A DNA stretch of 64,000 nt from DASZHJ01 sp963735465. Lineage in GTDB: Bacteria; Pseudomonadota; Alphaproteobacteria; ATCC43930; CGMCC-115725. Below, one piece after another: positions 46,282-56,339 of this stretch. Made by a program: the position numbers and the translations under genes. Each line of letters begins with the position of its first letter. Positions within the stretch are counted from its first letter, which is position 1. Below the pieces are notes generated by a model. The model made no database searches. It worked only from the letters and a program-made list of their open reading frames with translations, and was not told the origin of the DNA. Location of the stretch: NCBI GenBank assembly GCA_963735465.1, contig CAVTLA010000002.1:372001-436000 (forward strand), given 5' to 3'.

Positions 46282-47523
46282 ATGGCCGGTCTCGAGATCA
46301 TCACCCTCGGCTGCCGGCTCAACGCCTATGAATCCGAGGTGATCCGGCGCCAGGCCATCCGCGCCGGCCTCGCCGACGCCGTCATCGTCAACACCTGCGC
46401 GGTGACGTCCCAGGCCGAGCGCAAGGCGCGCCAGGCGATCCGCCGCGCCCGGCGCGAGCGGCCGGCGGCGCGTATCATCGTCACCGGCTGCTCGGCGCAG
46501 ATCGATCCCGCCCGCTACGCCGCCATGCCCGAGGTAGATCAGGTGCTGGGCAATCTCGCCAAGCTCAGCGCCGAGAGCTATCGCGCCACGGCGCCGCGCC
46601 TCGTCGCCGACGACATCATGGCGGCGCGCGAGACCGCGGCGCATCTGGTCGAGGACGTCGCGGGCCGCGTGCGCGGCTTCGTCGAGGTGCAGCAGGGCTG
46701 CGATCACCGCTGCACCTTCTGCGTCATTCCCTTCGGGCGCGGCAACAACCGCTCCCTGCCCGCGGGCGCGGTGGTGGCGCAGGTGCGGGCCCAGGTGGCC
46801 CATGGCGCGCGCGAGGTGGTGCTGACCGGCGTCGATATCACCGGCTACGGCGGCGATCTTCCGGGCAGGCCCGCTCTCGGCGCTCTCGTCCGCCGGGTGC
46901 TGACCCTGGTGCCGGATCTCCCGCGGCTCCGCCTCTCGTCCCTCGATCCCGCGGAGATCGACGACGAGCTCTGGCGGCTGATCGCCGACGAGCCGCGGCT
47001 GATGCCCCATCTTCACCTCTCGATCCAGTCCGGCGACGATCTCATCCTGAAGCGCATGAAGCGCCGGCACAGCCGGGCCCAGGCGATCGCGGTGGCGCGG
47101 CGCGCCCGGGCGCTCCGCCCGGACGTCGTGCTCGGCGCCGATCTCCTCACGGGCTTTCCGACCGAGGACGACGGGATGTTCGGGCGCAGCCTCGACATCA
47201 TCGACGCGGCCGGCCTCGATCTCCTGCACATCTTTCCCTTCAGCCCGCGGCCCGGCACGCCCGCGGCGCGGATGCCGCAAGTGCCGGGGCCGCTGGCCCA
47301 CGAGCGCGCCGCGCGGCTGCGCGCCGCCGCCGCGAGCGCGCGCCGGCGCGCCTTCGACCGCATGATCGGCACGACGCTGTCGGTGATGGTGGAGCAGCCC
47401 GGCCTCGGCCGCAGCGAGCACTATCTGCCGGTGCGCGTCTGCCGCGATCTCGCCGACGGCGAGATCCGGCCCGTGACCATCGCCGGCGCCGACGACGACG
47501 CTCTCGTCGCGGAGATCGCATGA
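46282..47523 (+). CDS. mtaB: MtaB-type tRNA methylthiotransferase (radical SAM)
   Basis: The protein has 413 residues. N-terminal UPF0004 domain with three cluster cysteines (TLGCRLNAYESEVIRRQAI, VNTCAVTSQAERKARQAIRR, IVTGCSAQIDP). Radical-SAM motif CDHRCTFCVIPFGRGNNRS, then LHLSIQSGDDLILKRMKRRH. TRAM-like end. It adds a methylthio group to ts6A37 of tRNA. It follows dapF by 11 bases and overlaps ftsY by ATGA, the common alphaproteobacterial dapF-mtaB-ftsY order. Confidence 0.94.
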   Translation: MAGLEIITLGCRLNAYESEVIRRQAIRAGLADAVIVNTCAVTSQAERKARQAIRRARRERPAARIIVTGCSAQIDPARYAAMPEVDQVLGNLAKLSAESYRATAPRLVADDIMAARETAAHLVEDVAGRVRGFVEVQQGCDHRCTFCVIPFGRGNNRSLPAGAVVAQVRAQVAHGAREVVLTGVDITGYGGDLPGRPALGALVRRVLTLVPDLPRLRLSSLDPAEIDDELWRLIADEPRLMPHLHLSIQSGDDLILKRMKRRHSRAQAIAVARRARALRPDVVLGADLLTGFPTEDDGMFGRSLDIIDAAGLDLLHIFPFSPRPGTPAARMPQVPGPLAHERAARLRAAAASARRRAFDRMIGTTLSVMVEQPGLGRSEHYLPVRVCRDLADGEIRPVTIAGADDDALVAEIA

Positions 47524-48452
47524 GCGAGGCGAAGACCGGCTGGTTCCGGCGCCTGAAGCAGGGGCTGCAGCGCTCCTCGAGCCGTCTCACCGATGGCATC
47601 ACCGGCATCTTCACCCGGAAGCGCCTCGACAACGCGACGCTCGCCGAGCTGGAGGAGCTGCTGATATCAGCCGATCTCGGCGTCACCCTGGCGTCGGAAG
47701 TCACGGAGATGCTGCGCCGCACCCGCTTCGACCAGGAGATCGCGCCCGAAGAGATCCGCGCCACCCTCGCCGAGGAGATCGCACGGCTTCTGGACCCGGT
47801 GCAGAAGCCGCTGGCCATCGATCCCGCGCGGCGCCCCTTCGTGATCCTTGTGGTGGGCGTCAACGGCAGCGGCAAGACCACCACCATCGGGAAGCTCGCC
47901 AAGCTGTTCCGCGACGACGGCCGCTCGGTTCTGCTGGCGGCGGGCGACACCTTCCGCGCCGCGGCGGTGGAGCAGCTCAAGATCTGGGGCGAGCGCACCG
48001 GCGCGCCGGTCGTTTCCAAGCCGACCGGCGCCGACGCCGCGGGCCTCGTCTTCGAGGCGATAGAGCGCGCGCGCCAGGAGAAGACCGAGGTGCTGCTGAT
48101 CGACACCGCCGGCCGCCTCCACAACAAGGCGGATCTGATGGCGGAGCTGCAGAAGGTGGTGCGCGCGATCAAGAAGATCGAGCCGGAGGCGCCGCACGCG
48201 GTGCTGCTGGTGCTCGACGCCACGGTCGGCCAGAATGCGCATCAGCAGGTGGAGATCTTCCGCGACATGGTGGGCGTCACCGGCCTGGTCATGACCAAGC
48301 TCGACGGCACCGCCCGGGGCGGCGTGCTGGTGGCGGTGGCCGAGCGCTTCGGCGTCCCCATCCATTTCATCGGCGTCGGCGAGAGCGCGGAGGACCTGCG
48401 CCCGTTCGACGCCCGCGCTTTCGCCCGCAGCCTGGTGGGTTTCGACGACTGA
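47520..48452 (+). CDS. ftsY: Signal recognition particle receptor FtsY
   Basis: The protein has 310 residues. Short N-terminal segment (GWFRRLKQGLQRSSSRLTDG), then N-domain helices. GTPase motifs: VVGVNGSGKTTTIGKLAKLF, AAGDTFRAAAVEQLKIWGER, LIDTAGRLHNKADLMAELQK, TKLDGTARGGVLVAVAERFG and FIGVGESAEDLRPFDARAFA. It docks SRP-bound ribosomes at the inner membrane. The acidic A domain of enteric FtsY is absent, as is usual in alphaproteobacteria. Confidence 0.97.
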   Translation: MSEAKTGWFRRLKQGLQRSSSRLTDGITGIFTRKRLDNATLAELEELLISADLGVTLASEVTEMLRRTRFDQEIAPEEIRATLAEEIARLLDPVQKPLAIDPARRPFVILVVGVNGSGKTTTIGKLAKLFRDDGRSVLLAAGDTFRAAAVEQLKIWGERTGAPVVSKPTGADAAGLVFEAIERARQEKTEVLLIDTAGRLHNKADLMAELQKVVRAIKKIEPEAPHAVLLVLDATVGQNAHQQVEIFRDMVGVTGLVMTKLDGTARGGVLVAVAERFGVPIHFIGVGESAEDLRPFDARAFARSLVGFDD

Positions 48453-48477
48453 CAATCACCTAGGGAGGAGCAAGCTC

Positions 48478-49042
48478 ATGGGACCGCAACGCTTCACGCC
48501 GCTGACCCTCGACACCATGGACGCCGAGCAGCGCAAAGTCGCCGAAGGCATCATCGGCGGACCGCGCGGCGGCATGCGCGGCCCCTTCAATGCGCTCCTG
48601 CGGGCGCCGGAACTCGCCGACCACGCCCAGAAGCTCGGCGCCTACGTGCGCTTCGGCAGCAAGCTGTCGGAGCCGCTGAAGGAGATGGCGATCCTCATCA
48701 CCGGCCGGCACTGGACCGCGCAGTACGAGTGGTACGCCCACAACCAGCTCGCCATGAAAGCCGGCCTCAACCCGGCGATCTCGGCCGCCATCGCCGAGGG
48801 CAAGCGCCCGGCGCAGATGTCCAAGGAAGAGGCCGTGGTCTACGAGTTCTGCACCGAGCTCCTGGAGACCAAGACCATCGGCGACGCCACCTTCGCGCTG
48901 ACGCGGGACACCTTCGGCGAGCGCGGCCTCATGGATCTCGTCGGTGCCGTCGGCTACTACTCCCTCGTCTCCATGTGCCTCAACATCGACCGCTATCCGT
49001 CTACCCGAGGGCGTGGCACCGCCGTTGAAGCCGTTGAAGTAA
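48478..49042 (+). CDS. Carboxymuconolactone decarboxylase-like protein, with one apparent frameshift
   Basis: AGGGAGGAG precedes the ATG. The protein is of the AhpD-like/CMD fold: GPFNALLRAPELADHAQKLG, LKEMAILITGRHWTAQYEWY, AHNQLAMKAGLNPAISAAI and DATFALTRDTFGERGLMDLV, but lacks the CxxC of AhpD. At about 49000 an extra T shifts the frame; correcting it gives YPLPEGVAPPLKPLK and a stop at 49040-49042, for 187 residues. Uncorrected, the frame runs into a family A repeat. Substrate unknown. Confidence 0.87.
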
Positions 49043-49063
49043 GGGCTACCTGCACAACGGTGG

Positions 49064-49178
49064 TGCGTCCTTCGACTCGGCGCTCCGCGCCGGCTCAGGA
49101 TGAGGTGGATTTGTGATGGCACAATGAACATCTCCTCATCCTGAGCCGCGCGCCCTGGCGCGCGAGTCGAAGGACGCA
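49064..49178. repeat. Intergenic palindromic repeat, family A copy 6 (variant arms)
   Basis: Arms TGCGTCCTTCGACTCGGCGC... and GCGAGTCGAAGGACGCA, with inner CCGGCTCAGGATGAGG and CCTCATCCTGAGCCGCG; same subtype as copy 3. It lies between two convergent genes. Confidence 0.9.
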
Positions 49179-49200
49179 CGGACAGCGGTCCGACAGCGCC

Positions 49201-52096
49201 CTACTCCGCCGAGGCCATATCCAGAATTCTTGCCACGTGCAGCGCCTCGCGGTGGGCGCCGTCGCGGATCTGGTGGCGGCAGCTGGTGCCGCTGGCGGCG
49301 AGGACGGTGTTGGCGTCGGCGGCGCGCATCTTCGGGAGGACGCCGAGCTCGCCGATTTTCATCGAGACGTCGTAGTGCTCGGATTCGTAGCCGAAGGCGC
49401 CCGCCATGCCGCAGCAGGTGGACTCGAAGGTCTCCACGGCGACGCCCGGCAATACCTTGAGAGCAGCGAGGCTGGAACTCATCGTATTGAAGGCCTTCTG
49501 GTGGCAATGGCCGTGCAGCAGCACCTTCGCCGGCGCGGCGCGGCCAACCGGCAGTTTGAAGCGGCCGGATGCCGCTTCCTCCGCCACGAACTCCTCGAAG
49601 AGCTTCGCCCGGGACGCCAGCTTCTTCGCCTCTTCGCCCGGCAGCATGGCGAGGAATTCGTCGCGGAGGGTGAAGAGGCAGGAGGGCTCGAGGCCGACGA
49701 TGGGGATGTCGCGATCCAGATACGGCTTCACCGCCGCCAGCATGCGCCGTGCCTCGGCCTTCGCTTCGTCGACGAGGCCGGTGGCGAGGAGCGTGCGGCC
49801 GCAGCAGAGCGGGCGCTCGCCCGCGGGCGTCGCCTCGATCACGCGGTAGCCGGCGCGCGTCAGCACCCGCGCCGCCGCGCGGGCATTCTCCGGCTCGAAC
49901 CAGCGATTGAAGGTGTCGACGAAGAGCACGACCTCGGGTCCCGTGCTGACCGCCGACGCGGCGCGGTAAGGCGATGATGACCACTCCGGCAGTGCGCGCT
50001 TGGCGCTCATGCCGGTCAAGCGCTCGCCGAGCGACGCGAGCACCGGCACGCGGTTGCGCAGATTGAGCACGGGCGCTGCCCACGCGACAAATCGGGCATA
50101 GCGCGGCAGGTACGCCACCAGGCGGTCCCGCAACGTCAACGCGTGGCGCTTCCGGTAGTGATGCAGGAACTCCATCTTCATCCGCGCCATGTCGACGCCG
50201 GTCGGGCACTCGCGCTTGCAGCCCTTGCAGCCGACGCAGAGCGCCATGGTCTCCTTGAGCGCGTCGGACGTCAGCGCGTCGGCGCCGAGCTGGCTCGAGA
50301 GCGCGAGGCGGAGCGTGTTGGCGCGGCCGCGCGTGAGGTGCTGCTCGTCCATGGTCGCGCGATAGGACGGGCACATGACGCCGGGATCGGCTTTGCGGCA
50401 GGCGCCGTTGTTGTTGCACATCTCCACGGCGCCGGCGAAGCCGCCCCACTCCGACCAGTCGAGCGCCGTATCGAGGGGGACGGTCTGGTAGCCGGGCTTG
50501 AAGCGGAAGAGCGAGCGGTCGTCCATCTTGGAGGGCCGCACGATCTTGCCGGGATTGAACAGCCCCTCGGGATCGAAGTCGTCCTTCACCTCCTCGAAGG
50601 CGCGCACGATGCGGGAGCCGAACATCGGCTCGTGGAATTCCGAGCGCACCAGCCCGTCGCCGTGCTCGCCGGAATGGGAGCCCTTGTACTCCCGCACCAT
50701 CTCGAAGGCGGCCTCGGCGATGGCGCGCATCTTCTTGGCGTCCATCTCCTGCTTCAGGTTCAAGACCGGCCGCACGTGCAGGCAGCCCACCGAGGCATGG
50801 GCGTACCAGGTGCCGTAGGTGCCGTGCTGCTTGAAGACAGTCGTCAGGCGATCGGTGTAATCCGCGAGATCGTCGAGGGCGACCGCGCAATCCTCGATGA
50901 AGGAGATCGGCTTCCCGTCCCCCTTCATCGACATCATGATGTTGAGCCCCTGCTTGCGCACGTCCCAGACGGCGCTCTGGAAGCCGGGATCGGTCGCCTC
51001 CACCACGGCGCCGGGCAATCCGAGATCGCCCATGAGCTCGACGAGCTGCTTCAGGCGCCGGACATTGTCGGCGCCGTCCTCGCCGGCGAATTCCACCAGC
51101 AGCAGCGCCTCGGGCTCGCCGCGAACGAAACGCTCCACAGTCGGGCGGAAGATCGGGATGTCGCGCGCAAGCTCGATCATGGTGCGATCGACCAGCTCCA
51201 CCGCCGCCGGCCCCAGGGCCACGATCGCCTTCGTCGACGCCATCGCCTTGTAGAAGGTGGGGAAGTGGCAGATGCCGAGGACGCGATGGGAGGGGATCGG
51301 CTGCAGGTCGAGCTCGATCTCGCTGAAGAAGGCGAGGGTTCCCTCGGAGCCCACCAGCAGATGGGCCATGTTGTGGCCCTTGTCGTCGATCATGTCGATG
51401 TTGTAGCCGCCGACGCGCCGCAGCAGCTTCGGGAAGCGCCGCTCGATCTCGTCGGCCTCCCGCGTGTGCAGCGCCCGCATGTCGCGCACGAGATCGCGAT
51501 AGCGCTCGGGCATTGCGCGCTCGTCGAAATTGCCGGGCACCTCGCCCATGGTGACGGCGGTGCCGTCGGCGAGGATGGCGTCGATGCCGCGCACGTTGTG
51601 CACCATGTTGCCGTAGCGCAGCGAGCGCGAGCCGCAGCTGTTGTTGGCGGTCATGCCGCCGAGGGTCGCGCGGTCGGCGGTTGAGACGTCGACGGGGAAA
51701 ACGAGGCCGTCCGTTCTTGAGCGTCTTGTTGAGCTGCTCCAGCACCAGGCCCGGCTGCACCCGGGCGCGCCGGCGCTCCTTGTCCACGGCGACGATGCGG
51801 TTCATGTACTTGGAGCAGTCGAGCACCAGGGACGCGCCCACGGTCTGGCCGCATTGGGAGGTGCCGCCGCCCCGCGGCAGCACGCTGACGCCGGCGTCCC
51901 GGGCGATCTCCAGCGCCGCCGCCACGTCGTCCTTGTCCCGGGGCACCACCACGCCGATGGGCTCGATCTGGTAGATCGAGGCATCGGTGCTGTACCGGCC
52001 GCGGCTCCCGGCATCGAACAGCACCTCGCCCCGAAGCGCGCCCTGAAGCCGCGCCCGAAGTCCCTCGTCCCCCACCGCCACCGCCGCGCGCGCCAT
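49201..52096 (-). CDS. FAD-linked oxidase fused to Fe-S/CCG domains (YdiJ-like), with one apparent frameshift
   Basis: About 964 residues after correcting one extra base at about 51706. N-terminal FAD_binding_4 domain (GVVVPRDKDDVAAALEIARD, SVLPRGGGTSQCGQTVGASL, and after the shift ADRATLGG, NNSCGSRSLRYG). FAD-oxidase C domain. A [4Fe-4S] motif LCVGCKGCKRECPTGVDMAR, then CCG-type cysteine domains (ERPLCCGRTLL, ESTCCGMAGAFGYESEHYD). E. coli YdiJ has this architecture and oxidises D-2-hydroxyglutarate; D-lactate or glycolate are alternatives. Confidence 0.88.
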
Positions 52097-52265
52097 GCGC
52101 CTGCTCCCGAAATTCGACCGCGATGGAATTAGAAGCGATGCACGCGAAAAATGCCAGCGCCGCCACTTGGTTAAGCACAATTCACTCAACTCCCCGGCGC
52201 CACCTTGCGACAGTGAACGCCAGCCGGCTAAGGTCGGCTCGTCTCGCTCTCCATCGAGGTATCCC

Positions 52266-53451
52266 ATGACAGCCCGCAGCGGCCGCCACTTCCTGCAGAT
52301 CCCCGGCCCCACCAACGTGCCCGACCGGGTGCTGCGGGCGATCGACGCCGCCACCATCGACCACCGCGGCCCGGATTTCTCCGCCCTCGCCATCGACGTC
52401 ATCGCCGGCATGAAGCGCGTCTTCCGCACCGAAGGGGCGGTGGCGATCTTCCCGGCCTCGGGCACCGGCGCCTGGGAAGCGGCCCTGGTCAACACGCTCT
52501 CACCAGGCGATCAGCTCCTGGCCTTCGAGACCGGCTGGTTCGCCAGCCTCTGGCGCAGCCTCGCCGAGCGCCTCGGCCTCAAGGTGGAGTTCATCGCCCG
52601 GCGACTGGCGCCACGGCGTCGATCCCGCGAAGCTCGAGGCGCGCCTTAAGGCTGACACCGCCCACGCCATCAAGGCCGTCATGGTCGTCCACAACGAGAC
52701 CTCCACCGGCGTCACCAGCCGCGTCGCCGAGGCGCGCGCCGCCATCGACCGCGCCCAGCATCCGGCGCTGCTGCTCGTCGACACCATCTCGTCGCTGGCC
52801 TCCATCGACTATCAGCACGACCGCTGGGGCGTCGACGTGACCGTGGCGGGATCCCAGAAGGGGCTGATGCTGCCGCCGGGCCTCAGCTTCAACGCGATCT
52901 CCAAGAAGGCGCTCGCCGCCCACAAGACCGCGAAGCTGCCGCGCTCCTACTGGGACTGGGATCCTCTGATCGCCGCCGCCGACACCGGCTTCTTCCCCTA
53001 TACGCCCGCCACCAACCTGCTCTACGGCCTCAAGGCGGCGATCGCCATGCTGGAGGAGCAGGGGCTGGAGAACGTCTTCGCGCGCCACGACCGCCACGCC
53101 GAGGCGACGCGCCGCGCGGTCAAGGCCTGGGGCCTCGAGGTGCTGGCGCAGGATCCGCGGGAATATTCGAGCTCGCTCACCGCGGTCATCATGCCCAAGG
53201 GCCACGACGCCGACGCGCTCCGAAAGATCATCCTCGAGCGCTTCGACATGTCGCTCGGCGCCGGGCTCGGCCAGCTCAAGGGCACGGTGTTCCGCATCGG
53301 CCATCTCGGCGACTTCAACGACCTCTCGCTGATGGGGACCCTGGCGGGCGTCGAGATGGGGCTCGGGCTTGCGGGCGTGCCGCACAAGAAGGCCGGGGTC
53401 CAGGCGGCGATGGACTATCTCGCCGGCAACGCCAAGTCCGGCGCCCCATGA
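52266..53451 (+). CDS. Serine-glyoxylate aminotransferase-like class V aminotransferase, with one apparent frameshift
   Basis: The start RHFLQIPGPTNVPDRVLRAI and FPASGTGAWEAALVNTLSPG read from 52266. At about 52597 an extra C shifts the frame; GDWRHGVDPAKLEARLKADT and onward continue to 53451, for 394 residues. MVVHNETSTGVTSRVAEARA and the PLP lysine in VTVAGSQKGLMLPPGLSFNA are class V hallmarks. It matches SGAT/alanine-glyoxylate enzymes. It is divergent from the YdiJ-like gene and overlaps a crotonase gene. The shift looks like an error. Confidence 0.9.
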
Positions 53452-54227
53452 GCGACGACCTGCTGGAGAGCCGCGAGGCCGGCATCGTCACCCTGACGCT
53501 GAACCGGCCGGAGAAGCTGAACGCCCTCACCAAGGATCTGTGGCGGCGCCTGGGTGAGGCACTCCGCCGTCTCGACGGCGACGAGAGCGTCCGCTGCATC
53601 GTGCTGCGCGGCGCCGGCGGCAAGGCCTTCAGCCCCGGGAACGACATCTCCGAGTTCGCCACCGACCGCGCCAACGCGGCCCAGGCGCGCGTCTACGGCG
53701 CGCTGATGCACGAGACCTTGAGCGCGCTCCGGGAGTGCCGGCATCCCCTGGTGGCGCTCATCGAGGGCATCTGCGTCGGCGGCGGGCTGGAGATCGCGGC
53801 GAGCTGCGATATCAGGATCTGCGGCGAAGGCAGCCGCTTCGGCGCGCCGATCGCCAAGCTCGGCCTGGTCATGGCCTATCCGGAATTGGAAAGCGTGCTG
53901 GCGCTGGTGGGACGCGCCGCCACGCTGGAGCTGCTGCTGGAAGGCCGCATCATCTCCGCCGCCGACGCACTGAAGCGCGGCCTGGTCTCCCGCGTGGTGC
54001 CCGACGCCGATGTCGTCGAGGAAAGCTATGCCACCGCCCGCCGCATCGCCGACGGCGCGCCGCTCGTGCACCGCTGGCACAAGAAATTCATCCGCCGCCT
54101 GGAGGCCGGCAACCCGCTCACGGCCGCCGAGGCGGACGAGGGCTTCCTCTGCTTCGACAGCAAGGATTTCCAGATCGGCTTCCGCGCCTTCCTCGCCAAG
54201 CAGAAGCCGGAGTTCGAGGGGAAGTAG
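53448..54227 (+). CDS. Enoyl-CoA hydratase/isomerase (crotonase) family protein
   Basis: The protein has 259 residues. GIVTLTLNRPEKLNALTKDL, oxyanion-hole regions RGAGGKAFSPGNDISEFATD and GICVGGGLEIAASCDIRICG, then GAPIAKLGLVMAYPELESV. The usual hydratase glutamates are only partly matched, so it may be an isomerase or lyase. It overlaps the aminotransferase by ATGA and so is translationally coupled. Substrate unknown. Confidence 0.9.
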   Translation: MSDDLLESREAGIVTLTLNRPEKLNALTKDLWRRLGEALRRLDGDESVRCIVLRGAGGKAFSPGNDISEFATDRANAAQARVYGALMHETLSALRECRHPLVALIEGICVGGGLEIAASCDIRICGEGSRFGAPIAKLGLVMAYPELESVLALVGRAATLELLLEGRIISAADALKRGLVSRVVPDADVVEESYATARRIADGAPLVHRWHKKFIRRLEAGNPLTAAEADEGFLCFDSKDFQIGFRAFLAKQKPEFEGK

Positions 54228-54252
54228 GCACGTCACGAAGCCACCCTCTCCC

Positions 54253-54339
54253 CGTCATGGCCGGGCTTGACCCGGCCATCCACGTCTTCTTTCTTGCGAC
54301 CGCAAGTCGTGGATGCCCGGCTCAAGGCCGGGCATGACG
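54253..54339. repeat. Intergenic palindromic repeat, family B copy 3
   Basis: Arms CGTCATGGCCGGGCTTGACC... and GGCTCAAGGCCGGGCATGACG-type right arm, closest to copy 1 at 6137-6223. It lies between the convergent crotonase and CitE-like genes. Confidence 0.9.
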
Positions 54340-54352
54340 AACTCAGGAAAAC

Positions 54353-55246
54353 TCAGACTCCCAGCGCCTCCGCCCGCGCCAGCAAACGCTGGGCGCTGAG
54401 ATAGGTTGGCATCTCCACGATGAGGCCAGCGACCTCGATGCGGTCCTCGCCGCGGGCGCGGGCGGCCTCGAAGGCGCCGATGACGGCGCGGGCCTGAGCC
54501 ACCTCGGCGCTCGACGGCGTCATGACGGCGTTGACGGCGGCGACATGCGAGGGATGCACCGCACTCTTCGAGACATATCCGATCGCCCGGGCGCGGCGCG
54601 CGTCGGCGGCGCAGCCCTCGGCGTCGGCGAAGGTGTAGGGGCAGTCGATCGAGACCACCCCGGCGGCGACGCACTCCACGTGAAGACGCTGGCGGGCGTA
54701 GGCGAGCTCGTGGGCTTCCCGGGTGCGGGGCGCGCCGAGATCGGCGGCCATGTCCTCGGTCGAGCCCAGCACCGCGGTGACGCGGGGGCTGGCGGTGGCG
54801 ATGGCGAGGGTCTGGACCAGGCCGCGGGCGGATTCGATGTTGGGCACGATCTCGGTCGCGAGGGCGGGAATGCCGAGATCGTATTCCAGGCGCCGCACCT
54901 CCTCGGCGAGCGCCGCCACCTGGCGCGGCTCCGCCACCTTGGACATCAGCACGATGTCGGGCCGGCCTCGCATGACAGCGGCGAGATCCACCAATCCCTC
55001 GGTCTCCAGCGGATTGACCCGCACCGCCGCCAGCGCCCCCGCCGTGCGCCAGGCGTCATAGAGACCGGCCGCCAATGCCCGCGCCTCCGGCCGCCGCGCC
55101 GGCGGCGTGAAATCCTCCAGCTCCTGGATCAGCACGTCGGCGCCAGTCGTGGCCGCCGCCATCAGGCCCGCGCGATCGGCGCCGGGCAGGAACAGCCAGC
55201 AGCGCCGGAGCGCGGGCGGCCGTCGGGAGGGCGGGCGTTCTGCCAT
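54353..55246 (-). CDS. HpcH/HpaI aldolase, CitE-like CoA-ester lyase
   Basis: The protein has 297 residues from the ATG at 55246. CitE-type signatures: RRCWLFLPGADRAGLMAAAT, DVLIQELEDFTPPARRPEAR, AAVRVNPLETEGLVDLAAVM and IVPNIESARGLVQTLAIATA, VLGSTEDMAADLGAPR and GYVSKSAVHPSHVAAVNAVM. The metal-binding Glu and Asp are present. The family includes malyl-CoA and citramalyl-CoA lyases. It is divergent from the MhpD-like gene. Exact substrate unknown. Confidence 0.9.
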   Translation of the reverse strand: MAERPPSRRPPALRRCWLFLPGADRAGLMAAATTGADVLIQELEDFTPPARRPEARALAAGLYDAWRTAGALAAVRVNPLETEGLVDLAAVMRGRPDIVLMSKVAEPRQVAALAEEVRRLEYDLGIPALATEIVPNIESARGLVQTLAIATASPRVTAVLGSTEDMAADLGAPRTREAHELAYARQRLHVECVAAGVVSIDCPYTFADAEGCAADARRARAIGYVSKSAVHPSHVAAVNAVMTPSSAEVAQARAVIGAFEAARARGEDRIEVAGLIVEMPTYLSAQRLLARAEALGV

Positions 55247-55354
55247 GTCGGTATCGTGCCGCCTGCCCTCACCGCACGCAATCGCGGGGTTCCCACGGAG
55301 CCGCCGCGGCGGGCTATGATGGCGCCGCGGATATCGACGGGAGCGCCACACAGC

Positions 55355-56131
55355 ATGACCCTGCGTGCCATGAACAGCCTGGCCGAGCGCCTGTTCCAGG
55401 CGTGGCAGGCGAACGAGCCCCTGGGCGCGGTGCCGGCGGAGCTGGTGCCCACCACCGCCGCCGACGCCTATGCCGCCCAGAGCGCCCTGGTGGAGCGCCT
55501 GGCGCCGCGGCTCGGCGGCATCGTCGGCTGGAAGGTGGGAGCGCCGAGCCCGACCGCCGAGCCCAACGCCGCGCCGCTGCTGGCGGACCTCGTGCAGCCG
55601 TCGCCGGCCCGCATGGGCGGCAAGCGCCTCAGGGTACGCGGCCTGGAGGCCGAGCTGGCCTTCCGCTTCGGCACCTCGCTGCCGCCCCGCGCGCAACCCT
55701 ACAGCGAGGCTGAGGTGGCTGCCGCCATCGCCTCCGTCCATCCCGCCATCGAGCTGGTGGAATCCCGGATCGCGGACTGGCAGGGCGCGCAACCCCTGGC
55801 GCGGCTGGCGGACTGCCAGAGCAACGGCGGGTTCTGCTTCGGGCCAGCGGTCGCCGACTGGCGCGCCCTCGACTACCTCACGCAGCCGGTCATGCTGCTG
55901 GTGGATGGGCAGCCGGTGGCTGAGGCGGTCGGCGGCAATGCCGCCGGCCATCCGCTGCGCCTCCTCGCATGGCTCGCCGGCCACGCGGGACAACAGGGCC
56001 GTGGGCTCCGCGCCGGCGACATCGTGACCACGGGAAGCCATACGCCGCTCAGATTTGCGCCACCGGTTTCCCGAGTTGTCGCCCGGTTTCCCGGGGTGGG
56101 CGAGTCGAGTTTCGATCTCACGACTCCGTGA
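55355..56131 (+). CDS. MhpD/fumarylacetoacetate hydrolase-like 2-keto-4-pentenoate hydratase
   Basis: The protein has 258 residues. Domain motifs: GWKVGAPSPTAEPNAAPLLA, LEAELAFRFGTSLPPRAQPY, VHPAIELVESRIADWQGAQP and GDIVTTGSHTPLRFA. The metal-binding Glu residues (ELAFRFG, IELVESR) are present. The family hydrates 2-hydroxypenta-2,4-dienoate or cleaves related oxo-acids. An alternative ATG lies at 55370. It is divergent from the CitE-like gene. Confidence 0.87.
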   Translation: MTLRAMNSLAERLFQAWQANEPLGAVPAELVPTTAADAYAAQSALVERLAPRLGGIVGWKVGAPSPTAEPNAAPLLADLVQPSPARMGGKRLRVRGLEAELAFRFGTSLPPRAQPYSEAEVAAAIASVHPAIELVESRIADWQGAQPLARLADCQSNGGFCFGPAVADWRALDYLTQPVMLLVDGQPVAEAVGGNAAGHPLRLLAWLAGHAGQQGRGLRAGDIVTTGSHTPLRFAPPVSRVVARFPGVGESSFDLTTP

Positions 56132-56193
56132 GGCGCCCCGCATCGGGGGAGAAACGCCCGATTATTCAAAGGTTTCTTGAATACCCTGGTGAG

Positions 56194-56209
56194 CTAACCA
56201 ATTCTTAAC
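56194..56209. promoter_or_regulatory. Near-consensus CtrA-like box upstream of the REC-kinase gene
   Basis: CTAA, seven bases, then TTAAC (CTAACCAATTCTTAAC) matches the alphaproteobacterial CtrA pattern TTAA-N7-TTAA with one mismatch. It is within an AT-rich patch about 140 bases before the start of the DSF-locus kinase operon. Support is motif only. Confidence 0.4.
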
Positions 56210-56339
56210 TATACGCTATTAATTGATGATTGCCGGATTTTGCCTCAAACCCGGCAGAACGGTCTCAGGGGGCTGGGTCGTTCCTTAAGGGCTACTCGGG
56301 TCTAGTCGTTGCAACTGCGGCGCGGCCAGGAGCGGACGG

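Noticed and set aside
45436..47523. A single dapF-mtaB fusion protein
   Set aside because: The long open frame arises because the dapF frameshift joins its start to the mtaB frame; the middle third is non-homologous to either.
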